This document shows, one piece after another, positions 27,018 to 40,282 of a stretch of DNA of 64,000 bases; the stretch's first letter is position 1; each line of letters starts with the position of its first letter. The stretch is from Lathyrus oleraceus (taxonomy: Eukaryota; Streptophyta; Magnoliopsida; Fabales; Fabaceae). The stretch spans positions 224,883,539 to 224,947,538 of the forward strand of contig NC_066581.1 in NCBI RefSeq assembly GCF_024323335.1, written 5' to 3'. The notes under the pieces are model-generated. The model ran no database searches, was not told where the DNA came from, and was given only the letters and a program-made list of their open reading frames with translations. Made by a program: the position numbers and the translations under genes.

Positions 27018-27564
27018 ATTTTTTTTATTTATTTTTTTTTTTTTTTTTTCTTCGTTTTTTATTTTTATTTATTTGTTTTTCGTTTTTTTTTTTCTTCGTT
27101 TTTTTATTTATTTTTTTATTATATATATATATATATATTTTTTTTTTCTTTTTCAAAACGCGTGGGCTTCGTCTAGCGAGCATGACAGTTTAGGAAATTC
27201 CTCTGAGCGCAGGTGATTCTGGTGGCTTTTCTTGAGACTCGCTAGGTGACCCATTCTGCTCGCCTAGCGAGCATGACAGTTCATGAACAAACTTTTGCTC
27301 CTTCAAGATTAACGTTTTGAAAGTAACTCAAGTCATTCCTTGGCCATTTCCTATTCAGTTGACCAACAGTTGACTTTTGGCTTCATAGTTGAATTTTGAA
27401 CTGTACTGAGCCCATTAAGCTTGATCCTTCAGATAGAACCCAGAAAGTGACTTGGATGACATCCTTTTGGAGCTAATTCTGATTGACATGATAAAATGCA
27501 ATATGAAATGTTAAATGACCTAAAATAAATGCATGAATGAGGAGGGAAAATTTGAGGTGCTACA
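24984..27564 (-). repeat. Tat LTR 2, shared by both bodies (2,581 bp)
   Basis: Same TGTCGC...GCTACA ends. It is the 5' LTR of the left body and the 3' LTR of the right body. Its (TA)n tract is short: 26,986-27,014 and 27,120-27,138, separated by T-rich DNA with TTCG interruptions. A polymorphic 18-bp gap near 25,190 also sets it apart from the other LTRs. Confidence 0.92.
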
Positions 27565-27689
27565 GCTGCCCCTATTCAATCAACTGTGAACCTGAACGGA
27601 TGAAAGCAGCGGCTATCAGACTTTCAAGGTAAACAGGGATTGAATACCAAAAGAACCGGAGAATTTTCACTCTGTAGGTGACGAAGCGA

Positions 27690-28275
27690 GGAAAGCGAGG
27701 CCATTTACCGATGGCGGCTTCAAAACAAAATTTGATATTTACCGATATCAAGGAAAGCGAGGCCATTTACCGATGGCGGCTTCAAAACAAAATTTGATAT
27801 TTATCGATATCAAGGAAAGCGAGGCCATTTACCAATGGCGGCTTCAAAACAAAATTTGATATTTACCGATATCAAGGAAAGCGAGGCCATTTACCGATGG
27901 CGGCTTCAAAACAAAATTTGATATTTACCGATATCAAGGAAAGCGAGGCCATTTACCGATGGCGGCTTCAAAATAAAATTTGATATTTACCGATATCAAA
28001 GAAAGCGAAGCCATTTACCGATGGCGGCTTCAAAACAAAATTTGATATTTACCGATATCAAGGAAAGCGAGGCCATTTACCTATGGCGGCTTCAAAATAA
28101 AATTTGATATTTACCGATATCAAAGAAAGCGAGGCCATTTACCGATGGCGGCTTCAAAATAAAATTTGATATTTACCGATATCAAGGAAAGCGAGGCCAT
28201 TTACCGATGGCGACTTTAAAATAAAATTTGATATTTCCTGATATCAAGGAAAGCGAGGCCATTTACCGATGGCGG
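27690..28275 (-). repeat. Expanded array of 62-bp monomers, right body
   Basis: Nine full 62-bp monomers start at 27,690 and every 62 bp to 28,186, with a tenth partial unit from 28,248. Each monomer carries two hairpins: arms CCAT/ATGG and arms TTGATAT/ATATCAA around a TTACCG-type loop. Substitutions among monomers fall in loops (TTATCG, TTACCA, TTACCT, TTCCTG) and spacers. Confidence 0.95.
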
Positions 28276-28299
28276 CTTCACTGGGGAGGAACAAGATGT

Positions 28300-29060
28300 T
28301 TACAAGACCAGACATTTACCGATGACTGGGACGGAACTCGATGTTTACCGACATCGAACAAAGATGTTTATAAGTGAAACAAGACCAGACATTTACCGAC
28401 GTCAAAGAAAGCGCTACACGACCAGACCTTTACCGATGACTGGGAAGGAACTCGATGTTTACCGATATCGAACAAGGATGTTTATAAGTGAAACAAGACC
28501 AGACATTTACCGATGACTGGGAAGGAACTCGATGTTTACCGACATCGAACAAGGATGTTTATAAGTGAAACAAGGCCAGACATTTACCGATGACTGGGAA
28601 GGAACTCGATGTTTACCGACATCGAACAATGATGTTTACCGACACCGAACAGTGATGTTTACCGACACCAAAGAAAGAATACGCTTATGAAACGAAACCA
28701 TTTATCGATGGCGAAAATGAAATACTCGATATTTACGGATAGCGGATCTGCTGGGGAATCTTAACGACAAAACCATTTACCGATGGTTAACAAGCAGCTG
28801 ATGTTTACCGACATCGAATCAATGATGTTTACCGACACCAAAGAAGGGACAGGACACACACGGATGTTGATAGAATGATTTTTTTGTAGACACCATGAGA
28901 GACATGCCATTTACTGATGGCCAACGATTGGGATTCGACGTTTACCGACATCAAAGAAAAGCACAGACATTTACGGGGGACAACGCGACACTTACCGGTA
29001 TCGCAAGGATGACATCTACATATGTAAAAATAAGGCAGACACTTACTGGTGACTAAATCG
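28300..29060 (-). repeat. 77-bp and irregular TTACCG-loop hairpin repeats, right body
   Basis: Units of about 77 bp carry one hairpin with arms CCAGACAT/ATGACTGG (one mismatch) and one with arms TCGATGT/ACATCGA. After 28,620 the units are irregular but keep paired arms, for example AACCAT/ATGGTT near 28,772 and GCGACAC/GTATCGC (one mismatch) near 28,983. Confidence 0.88.
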
Positions 29061-30368
29061 GAAGAGAATCAAGCTTTCCTTTCACGGACTGGTGAGAAAA
29101 TAAATCTCACTGGGGTTATTGATTCTGAATGTTGCCCAGAGCAACTGCTGCAAATGTGCTACACTGATGTTGAAAAATGATCCGTCTCTTCCGGAGATAT
29201 GATCCAATCTGGTTTAATACATGTATGCATATGTTTGAGTTTTCTATGGCGTAATCCTCCATACTGAATGGAAATGCTACGCGATTTGAGAATGCGAATG
29301 CAAATGACGATTACTATATGCAAGATGCAAAGGGAGGAAAACTCTTGATGGGAAAGCAAATGATCAGTTTACTGAGCACACAATTTCTGATTCGATCTTC
29401 CAACTCTGTGGGGACATACAACAATTTTGCTGAGGATACTTACTAATCTGACATTCTTGGAACGGTAGAGAAACCAACTCAATTGGGGAGTCACTTGTTA
29501 GGAAAACACCAACCTCTCGACCATGCTGAGGAAACAAATTCTGAACTCGACTTAGACGACCCAACTTCTTACACGCCTGGACAGTGTTGAAACAACAGGG
29601 TCTTCCTTCGAACAAACTTTGGCTCATCTGCTTGAGCCATCAATCAAAGATAGTAACCTGCAAAACGGAAGGACATACATGCCCCAGGGGATCGTATGGA
29701 CAAGATATACTCAAGTGTACTCAACATTCAAAATGATTTTCAGATGTTTTATCTTTCCGCACGTCATTGTCTAGCCTTCATGTTTTTAGATGCAATGTTT
29801 ATCAAAAATTCAGACGTTTTTTGCAAACAAAACAGTAAAAATAAAAAACAAGAGAGCAATTTGACTGAATAACGACTTTTATTGATTGAAAATGGCCTAT
29901 AAAGGCAAATACATCAGGAAGCAATTCCTAGGAAGAGGTAATTGCGCCAAAAGAGAAAATAAACTATCCTATTGGCAATGTGAACACGACATTCCACTAT
30001 TTTCCAATTCTGTTATGACTCATAGATCTTCACTTTCCCCCAAATTCTTTGCTTTCTGAGAAGAGTGATTGGACCGATCATATCCTTCAAGATGGTAGAC
30101 ACTGAAACGCGATGAAGTACAGATAACTCAGACTGTAATCTTCGCTTTAATCCCTCTTTTACCTGGACCGCCTTTTTAGGTTTTCAATCCACCGGGATAC
30201 CCATTTTTGCCTAAGCCGCCTTTGCAGGTTTTCGACTTACCGGGTGTACATATTATTTTTTATTCTTTATCCCTAACTTTTGCCCGAACCTTTTTCTTTT
30301 CTTTTTCTCTTGGTTCGCCGGGATGCCCTTTTTTGCCTGGACTTTCTTTTTTTGTCCAGCGGGTCAGT

Positions 30369-31544
30369 TTATGCGAAGTATTTTTTGACTACATCTGAAT
30401 TCACAGGAGACGGAAAATCTTCACCATCCATAGTTGTAAGCATCAAGGCTCCACCAGAAAAGACCTTTTTAACAACATATGGACCTTCATAATTCAGAGT
30501 CCACTTGCCCCTGTTATCTGTACCGGGAGGAAGGATCCTCTTCAAAACTAAGTAACCTATCTGATAGCTTCGAGGACACACTTTCTGATCAAAGGCCTTC
30601 TATATCCTTCTCTGATATAGTTGTCCATGGCACACAGCTGCTAATCGCTTTTCCTCAATTAAATTTAACTCATCAAACCTGGCTTGAACCCACTCAGCCT
30701 CGTCAAGTTTTACATCCATCATCACCCTCAAAGAAGGGATTTCAACTTCTACTGGCAAGACTGCCTCCATGCCATACACAAGTGAAAACGGAGTCGCCCC
30801 GGTTGACGTACGCACTGAGGTACGATACCCATGCAAAGCGAAAGGCAACATCTCATGCCAATCCTTGTACGTCACAACCATCTTTTGCACAATCTTCTTA
30901 ATGTTCTTGTTTGCCGCCTCTACTGCACCATTCATCTTTGGTCTGTAAGGAGAAGAAGTGTGGTGTTCTATCTTAAAGTCTTTGCAAAGCTCTTTTATCA
31001 TCTTGTTATTGAGATTCGAATCATTATCAGTGATGATTCTCTCAGGAACCCCATAACGACAGATAATTTCTTTCTTAATGAATCGAGCAACCACTTGTCT
31101 GGTAACATTGGCATAGGAAGCTGCTTCCACCCACTTGGTAAAGTAATCAATCGCGACTAGGATGAAGCGGTGTCCATTAGAAGCAGTAGGTTCAATCTTT
31201 CCAATCATATCGATGCCCCACATCGCGAATGGCCAAGGAGAATTCATAATATTCAGAGGGTTTGGTGGTACATGCACTTTATCTACATAGATCTGACATA
31301 TGTGGTACTTCCGAGCGTATTTGAAACAATCAGATTCCATGGTTATCCAGTAATAACCGGCTCTTAACAACTTCTTGGCCATTGCATGACCACCAACATG
31401 GGTACCGAAAGATCCCTCGTGTACTTCCTGCATTAACATGTGTGCTTCGTGTCTAACCACGCATCTGAGCAGAACCATGTCAAAGTTTCTCTTGTACAAC
31501 ACATCATCCTTGTTCAAGTAAAAGCTTCCAGCTAGCCTTCTCAA
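30369..31544 (-). pseudogene. Tat integrase, right body, interrupted
   Basis: The frame from 31,544 holds the N-terminal zinc region (VHEGSFGTHVGGH at residues 41-53, Cys83), then the core with Asp112, Asp173 and Glu209 (35 residues between the last two). The usual first Cys of the CxxC pair is Tyr80, so zinc binding is probably lost. A TAG at 30,600-30,602 ends the frame after RRI. The same frame resumes at 30,581 with the C-terminal module (LPPGTDNRGKW ... YEGPYVVKKVFSGGAL). Compared with the left body, which reads through here, this is a point nonsense change. The N-terminus also follows a frameshift near 31,570 that separates it from RNase H. The protein could not be produced intact. Confidence 0.9.
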
Positions 31545-32428
31545 TGTCTTCTTGTCATTCTTTGACGCTCTTCAAGATACTCTTGGGTTTTGAGGAACTT
31601 CTTAATATCATAAAACCACGGCTTCTCATCAATAACAGACTCGGCTGCAAACACAAACGCAGGCCTCTCGAGTCGATTCACAGCAACGTGTGGCACATGA
31701 TTCTGCCAATGGACTTTAATCATGGAAGACAATGTGGCTAAGGCATCAGCCATTTGATTTTCATCTCGGGGTACATGATACAACTTTACTGTCTTGAAGA
31801 AAGTCAGGATCCTTCTGGTGTAATCTCTATAAGGAATCAAATGCGGCTGATGAGTATTCCAGTCTCCATTGACTTGGTTAATCACTAGAGCAGAATCTCC
31901 ATAAATGTCCATAGTTTTGATCCTTAGATCGATGGCTTCCTCAATCCCCATGATACAGGCCTCGTACTCAGCTTCGTTGTTGGTTACTTCAAAAGTCAAT
32001 CTGGCAGAAAAAGGTATGTGTGCATCTTTAGGATTAATGAGTACTGCCCCAACACCATTTCCATTCATATTTACCGCCCCATCAAACATCAGTGTCCACT
32101 TGTCATAGGGATTCGGTCCTTCCTCGACAAGAGGCTCCTCACAATCTTTCATCTTTAAGTACATGATATCTTCATCGGGGAATTCAAACATCATCGGCTG
32201 ATAGTCATCAATTGGTTGCTCGGCAAGGTAATCAGACAGAATACTACCCTTGATGGCCTTTTGCGACGTGTACTGGATATCATACTCTGTCAAAATCATC
32301 TGCCAACGAGCCACTCGTCCGGTAAGAGCCGGCTTTTCAAAGATATACTTTACTGGGTCCATCTTAGAAATCAACAAGGTATTATGGTTCAACATATACT
32401 GTCTTAGTCGGCGAGCAGCCCATGCCAA
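31541..32428 (-). pseudogene. Tat RT-linked RNase H end plus second (archaeal-type) RNase H
   Basis: Residues 1-70 are the end of the ordinary gypsy RNase H and its connector (RWQMILTEYDIQYTSQKAIKG). Residues 110-235 are a second RNase H of archaeal type with the acidic set Asp116 (MFDGAVN), Glu152 (NNEAEYEA), Asp178 (YGDSALV) and Asp228 (NQMADAL). Two RNase H domains in tandem are diagnostic of the Tat lineage. The upstream stop at 32,435-32,437 is a single-codon nonsense inside a conserved segment, in the same frame as RT. The downstream end breaks by what looks like a one-base loss near 31,570, shifting integrase into another frame. Confidence 0.9.
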
Positions 32429-32434
32429 AGCGCA

Positions 32435-33861
32435 TCAAGTTTTCTCGAGCAGCGAATATCTTGTTTCACAGTCGGTAAACTTTTTGCTAAGGTAGTATAT
32501 TGCATGCTCTTTTCGACCAGACTCGTCATGCTGTCCCAATACGCACCCCATCGAATTCTCTGTTACTGACAGGTACGTTATCAGAGGCCTCCCAGGAACT
32601 GGAGGTATAAGAATTGGAGGTTTCTGCAAATATTCTTTTATCTTATCAAAAGCTTTTTGACAATCATCGTTCCACCTGATTGCTTGATCTTTTCTTAGCA
32701 ATTTAAATATCGGTTCACACGTAGCTGTTAGGTGAGATATGAACCGTGCAATGTAGTTCAGCCTCCCTAAAAACCCACGAACCTGCTTTTCCGTTCTTGG
32801 TTCAGGCATTTCTTGAATAGCTTTTACTTTCGCTGGATCAACCTCAATCCCTTTCTCACTGACAATGAAACCTAACAACTTTCCAGATCTCACTCCAAAC
32901 GTACACTTGTTTGGATTCAGCCTCAATTTGAACTTTCTCAATCTTTCAAACAACTTTTGCAAGTTTACCAAGTGCTCCTCTTCTGTCTGAGACTTCGCAA
33001 TCATATCATCCACGTACACTTCAATTTCTTTGTGCATCATGTCATGAAAGAGAGTCGTCATAGCTCTTTGGTAGGTAGCACCGGCGTTCTTCAACCCAAA
33101 TGGCATTACCTTATAACAGACGTGCCCCAAGGTGTAATGAATGTCGTCTTCTCCATGTCTTCTGGCGCCATCTTGATCTGATTATAGCCGGAAAATCCAT
33201 CCATGAAAGAGAAAACCGAGGACTGAGCAGTGTTATCGACCAATACATCAATGTGAGGTAATGGCAAGTCATCTTTCGGACTGGCTCTGTTTAAATCTCG
33301 GTAATCGACACACATCCTGACTTTACCATCCTTCTTTGGCACGGGTACGATGTTGGCCACCCAAGAGGGATAATTGGTAACTGCTAGAAAACCTGCATCC
33401 AACTGTTTCTGAACCTCCTCTTTGATCTTGACAGCCATATCAGGACTAGTTCTGCGAAGCTTCTGCTTTACCGAAGGACAATCTTCTCTGAGAGGTAGCC
33501 TGTGCACCACAATATCTGTATCCAAACCAGGCATATCTTGATACGACCATGCAAAGACATCAACGTATTCTCGTAGCATTTCAATCAGCCCTCTCTTGAC
33601 CTTTTCCTCTAAAGCAGCCCCTATCTTGATCTCTTTCTTTGCGTCCTCAATACCAAGGTTAATGACTTCCAACTCTTCCTGATGAGGTTGAATGACCCTT
33701 TCCTCCTGTTTCAATAGTCTGGCCAATTCTTCGGGGAGTTCACAATCTTCTTCACTCTCCTCTTCGGCTTGGTAAATGGGATTATCAAAGTCATACTGAG
33801 CCATAACAAAACTATTTTTAATGGAATCCGCAAGGTCAATTCTGCACGAACGATGTTTCAT
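32435..33861 (-). pseudogene. Tat reverse transcriptase with frameshift
   Basis: Two overlapping frames (33,861-33,106 and 33,130-32,435) together carry a full gypsy RT. The first has YPSWVANIVPVPKKDGKVRM, CVDYRDLNRASPKDD and DGFSGYNQIKM. The second has MPFGLKNAGATYQRAM and the catalytic YVDD (residues 39-42), then LGFIVSEKGIEVDPAK and the start of RNase H (FDKIKEYLQKPPIL). The two are joined by a one-base frameshift near 33,120, between TTFITPWGT and CYKVMPFG. The second frame stops at 32,435-32,437 in RNase H. All catalytic residues visible are intact, so the breaks are recent. Confidence 0.92.
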
Positions 33862-33862
33862 G

Positions 33863-34098
33863 CTTTATTTTAGAAAAGAGTTCAAGAAAGTCACAAAAAA
33901 CAAAAAAACATTGCCATTTTTATTGTTTTGAAAATGAAAGTAAAAACAGAAAGACAGTGAGCACAAATTTGATTGCAAAACGTCCTTTATTGATGATAAT
34001 CATTGAAAATTCAAAACATGATGTGGCCCTACAATGAACCACTACGCCTTGGGCAGAGCGTAGGGCTTTCATGCAAAATGAAAAACAAAAGAAAATTA
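33863..34098 (-). other. Probable pol intron between protease and RT (236 nt)
   Basis: On the minus strand the protease frame reaches a stop inside AGA|GTAATTTTC. A GT donor at 34,098 and an AG acceptor at 33,863-33,864 (AAATAAAG|CATG) would remove 236 nt. The join keeps the frame, giving QTD then MKHRSCRID. An intron at this position is a known feature of Ogre elements. The acceptor lacks a long pyrimidine run right next to the AG, so the exact site is an inference. Confidence 0.6.
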
Positions 34099-34923
34099 CT
34101 CTGTCTGAAGAGTAACTTGGATTATTTCTTCAGCAGTCCAGTTGTTGATCTTCTCCCCTGGAGCACACGGGCGCACCCAATTATCCATATCACAATCACT
34201 GTCACCGTCTTCATTTCCTGTTGCAAAAACATCCCCGTGATTCATCAATCCAGCACTAGTGAAAGTACATGGCCCTTTCTGGTTCTGGACACCCTGCTCT
34301 GATGATTGAAAAGGCTGATAACCAATGCCAAACAAGTCTTCTTTTACGGGCACATCAATCACCTTGCCCCAGCCTTCCACGTTACCTGAATGAATGACCT
34401 CCAGAGCTTGTTTATAGGACGCAATCAAGGTACTTGGTTTCTTCTGTTCAACAAAAGCCACCTTCTCAATACTGACAGTCTCAAACGCTTGACACAGAGT
34501 TTCATGAATTTCACCATCCATCTCCACATATTTGAAGGAGGATAAATGGCTCACACAGATGTCCTCTTCGCCACACACGGTCACAACCTGACCATCCCGC
34601 ACATATTTTAGCTTTTGGTGGAGAGTCGAAGAAACTGCTCCGGCTCCGTGTATCCAGGGGCGCCCCAATAGACAACTATATGCTGGTTGAATATCCATCA
34701 CATAAAAGACAATATTAAACACTTCCGGGCCGATCTTCACAGGCAACATGACTTCACCACAAACCGATTGCTTGGATCCATCAAAAGCACGAACAACAAG
34801 ATCGCTTGGTGTGAGAACAACCCATTCGACATCAAGCTTACTCAGAGCCTCTTTGGGTAGCACATTCAAAGAAGAACCAGTATCAACCAAAACATGCGAC
34901 AAAACCGCGCCTTTGCATTCCAT
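34096..34923 (-). pseudogene. Tat aspartic protease region
   Basis: The 275-residue frame has the retroviral-type protease active site LVDTGSSLNVLP (Asp14-Thr-Gly), followed by VRAFDGSKQSVCGEV and YSCLLGRPWIHGAGAVSSTLH, a conserved plant gypsy pattern. A long acidic linker toward RT follows (GNEDGDSDCDMDNWV). Conserved protease-domain residues (PEGRNHNRALHIT) lie in the same frame upstream of the first Met, so the ATG at 34,923 is not the true start of the polyprotein. No gag precedes it within this element. Maturation of gag-pol by this enzyme would be its normal role. Confidence 0.85.
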
Positions 34924-34929
34924 CGTGAT

Positions 34930-35770
34930 ATGCAGAGCTCTATTGTGATTGCGACCCTCAGGAACAAGAATGAGAAATCCTCTTCAAGAACACCTGTAAT
35001 GATGCAAGAATGATATGTGTATGATGCGTATGCTATGTTTTATCATGGATAAACCTGAAAAATGATATGCATATGCGGATTAACTTTTTTTCCTTTTTTA
35101 TGCATTATTTTTTTTGAAAATGAACATGCTATGATGCAAAATGATGAAACAATGGTTGGTTGGCTGTGTATCACGAGGCGCAGGATCAGAACTTCAGCAT
35201 GAATTCGGAACTAGGAACCATAGAACACAGTCATTAACTTAGAACCCATACTTCAAAACCAACGGTCACCAACAAGAACCAAACAAAAGTCACCAACAGG
35301 ACACGGTCACCAACATAACAAGTCACCATCAGTACCTGTAAATGATTCATTCCCGCCCCACTCATGGGTGTAATCTAGGCCAGGGTAAGGTCAAGAGAAA
35401 CGCAGGATGAATAATCCTTTCAAGAATATCATCATATGCATACCAGGTGTATGCAACGATAATACCCCATTAGAATCTGAACTGCTCGTGATACCATGTT
35501 CTGCTAAGTGGCGCCATACCACCCACTTCCAATGAATCACTCTATTCTTAGGTGTCCTAAAGTTCAGTCATAGCCTGTGTATTGGGCCTTTTACCTCTTG
35601 TGACTCCCACCCAACAACGAAACAGATACTTAGCCAGCACAGTATGCATGAAACAGTAAAGCGCACATAGGATGCAATGCAAGCAGATAAGTATACAAAG
35701 CAATAAATAAATAACACATAATAGACAATAGACAAACAAACGCTAGGAAAGGCCCACTAGGGAAAATAAG
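34930..35770 (-). other. Tat leader between primer site and protease; gag missing
   Basis: Only about 850 nt separate the primer site from the protease frame. No gag or extra ORF is present, although full-length Tat/Ogre elements have several kilobases here. A TTGCATCATTACAG|GTG sequence near 34,994 looks like a splice acceptor just before the protease frame. The rest has no coding potential that I recognise. Confidence 0.7.
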
Positions 35771-35788
35771 TCCCCAACAGAGTCGCCA
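35771..35788 (-). other. Primer binding site, right body, tRNA-Arg type
   Basis: The minus strand reads TGGCGACTCTGTTGGGGA, starting two bases after the LTR 3 end. It matches the complement of the tRNA-Arg(ACG) 3' end at about 16 of 18 positions. Confidence 0.82.
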
Positions 35789-35790
35789 GC

Positions 35791-38372
<2,582 letters not shown>

Positions 38373-38377
38373 AGTGT
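38373..38377. repeat. Target-site duplication AGTGT, right
   Basis: It directly follows the CA end of LTR 3 and matches 19,178-19,182. Confidence 0.85.
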
Positions 38378-38607
38378 GTCTATTCCTAGCATCTTCAATC
38401 TTTCTCTTATTCTTTAGAATAAATTCTTAAGTGTTAATCCATGTCAGATTCACTTCTTTTTATTGTAGCGTGTTCTTGTGCAATTTGTTGTTGTTCGAAT
38501 AAATTAAAGAGAGTGAGTTTATTAATCTTGAAGTGTTTTCATGATTGATCAAGCTCATGATATCAATCAAGAAACAAGATTGATTCATCCATAAAGTAGA
38601 GAGAACC

Positions 38608-38648
<41 letters not shown>

Positions 38649-38674
38649 TGTGTGTGTGTGTGTGTGCGCGTGTG

Positions 38675-38705
<31 letters not shown>

Positions 38706-39247
38706 TCTTCTTTCACCTTCATATAATCCCTAGACTAACACCTTGTGAATTTGAGTGTTTGGGAGATTCCTTGGCATTGTTCATCATTTTCATCGTTAGT
38801 CCTTATCCATTATTACGGGCCTTCATCTCTAAAGATTGAGTGTTGAGTGAGACTAACAGTACAATAGGGTATCTAATGCTTTTGTGTAAAGTTTGTTATT
38901 TGTAATATGTGCATGTATCATTTCTTAAATGCAATTTGGTTTTTATTGGTATCTATTGTTGTTCTATTTGGATTGGTTGCATTATACAAAACAATATGAA
39001 GTGTTCAAGATGTTTTGATGAAGAAAGGACACATGTGGGCCATGATGTTCCATCAGGTGTGGTACATTTGACCCCTACATCTGCTCAAGCTTTGACACTT
39101 TTTTTGTGATTTATGAGCGTGCTTCTATATTCGTGTGTGATTGATTTGTTGCTATCTATCAACAATCTACTTAGTTATATTTTTTTAATAATTTAATAAG
39201 ATCAAATTTAAATTTGAATTTAAATTAAATCTTTTATTGGAGGTTGT
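38378..39247. other. Right flank of the compound element with (TG)n tract
   Basis: Continuation of the target DNA interrupted at 19,182. No gene is recognised. A (TG)n microsatellite with a few C substitutions spans about 38,610-38,705. Confidence 0.6.
38610..38705. repeat. (TG)n microsatellite
   Basis: About 96 bp of alternating T and G, interrupted by CTG, GCGCG and GCG. Confidence 0.95.
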
Positions 39248-40282
39248 TGTACCCTGAATTTTGACCACTCTCCTTTATCCATCGGTATCAAGGCATGTCT
39301 GAGCACCTGGGGTCAGACACAACCCAGTTGAGTTAGAATACAAGGTATTTATACCGGTGCCTTATACATGTCATCTGGTCAACCTCAATGACTTAACAGA
39401 GTCAAAGGATGGTCATTTTGAATTTTTATTCTCTTGTAAAGGATTGTTTTCATTCTATAAGGTTGTGTTACTATTTTTTATTAGTCTTATTGCATTATTA
39501 AGAATTTAATATATTATTTAAATGATTAGTTTTTAACTAATAAGTTAATTAGAGTATATTATTAAAGTTTAGTTATTATTAGAAAATATTTTTATTAGAA
39601 CTTATGTGGGTTTGATCATTATTAAGTATTTGTTACAAATTTTTATTATTAGGTATTTTTTAACATTATTGTCGGAACTATTGATTTCAACATTTTAGTA
39701 ATTAGATTAGATTATTAAATAAAATATTATTAAGTGATCTTTTATTAGAAATTAATAATTGTTATTATTATTTTATGAATATAGTTTTATTATCAGGGTT
39801 TGTTTTAGGTTTTAAAAGCCTAAGCCTAAAGTTGTTGCGATCCATAACCCTTACACAAAGCTCCATAGAATTTTGATGCTTATGTTTTTCACATTGAAAC
39901 GCTAAGTCATTTGAGCTTAGCCACCATCTTACATCGCAGACAAAGAGAAAGAGAAAGAGAGTCAGAGAGGGGATTCTAAAAGAATAACAGAAATGAGAGT
40001 GGAAAGCATTCAAACTAAAAGAGCATTGCCTTTTTTAAACCGGGGAAAAACTCATTTCTGAAGGTTTGTATTATATGTTTGCATTATTTATGATTGGTTT
40101 GTGTTTGATGAAGTTTGGATGAGGTCGGGGGTTAAAATAATATGCCTTAGGGTTTTGGGGTTTGGGATTGTTGATTTTGGATCTTGGTGTTTAGGGTTTT
40201 TACCCGTGTAATGAATGATGGGATATTTGGTTTAGAATAAGTCTGGGTGGGTTTAGAAGAGTCTAGGGGTAATTTTGGGTAG
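39248..40282 (+). mobile_element. Partial gypsy-like LTR
   Basis: Starts TGTACCCTGAATTTTGACC and includes GGGGTCAGACACAACCC, resembling legume gypsy LTR starts as I recall them. It is interrupted at 40,283 by the start of another LTR. No internal domain is attached. Confidence 0.4.

Larger units (their letters stand above)
27565..30368 (-). other. Tat 3' untranslated region, right body
   Basis: It spans from the integrase stop to LTR 2. The polypurine tract (ATAGGGGCAGC on the minus strand, 27,565-27,575) abuts the LTR. The hairpin repeat array occupies 27,690 to about 29,060. From 29,060 to 30,368 it parallels the left body and holds no gene. Confidence 0.8.

Noticed and set aside
27690..28275. 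Regularly spaced repeats resembling a CRISPR array
   Set aside because: The whole 62-bp unit repeats with no unique spacers, it lies in a plant retrotransposon 3' region, and no cas-like genes are present.
38909..39109. 66-codon frame with CSRC and a histidine-rich look
   Set aside because: Too short, no conserved zinc-finger spacing, and located in a flank that otherwise looks like old repeat DNA.
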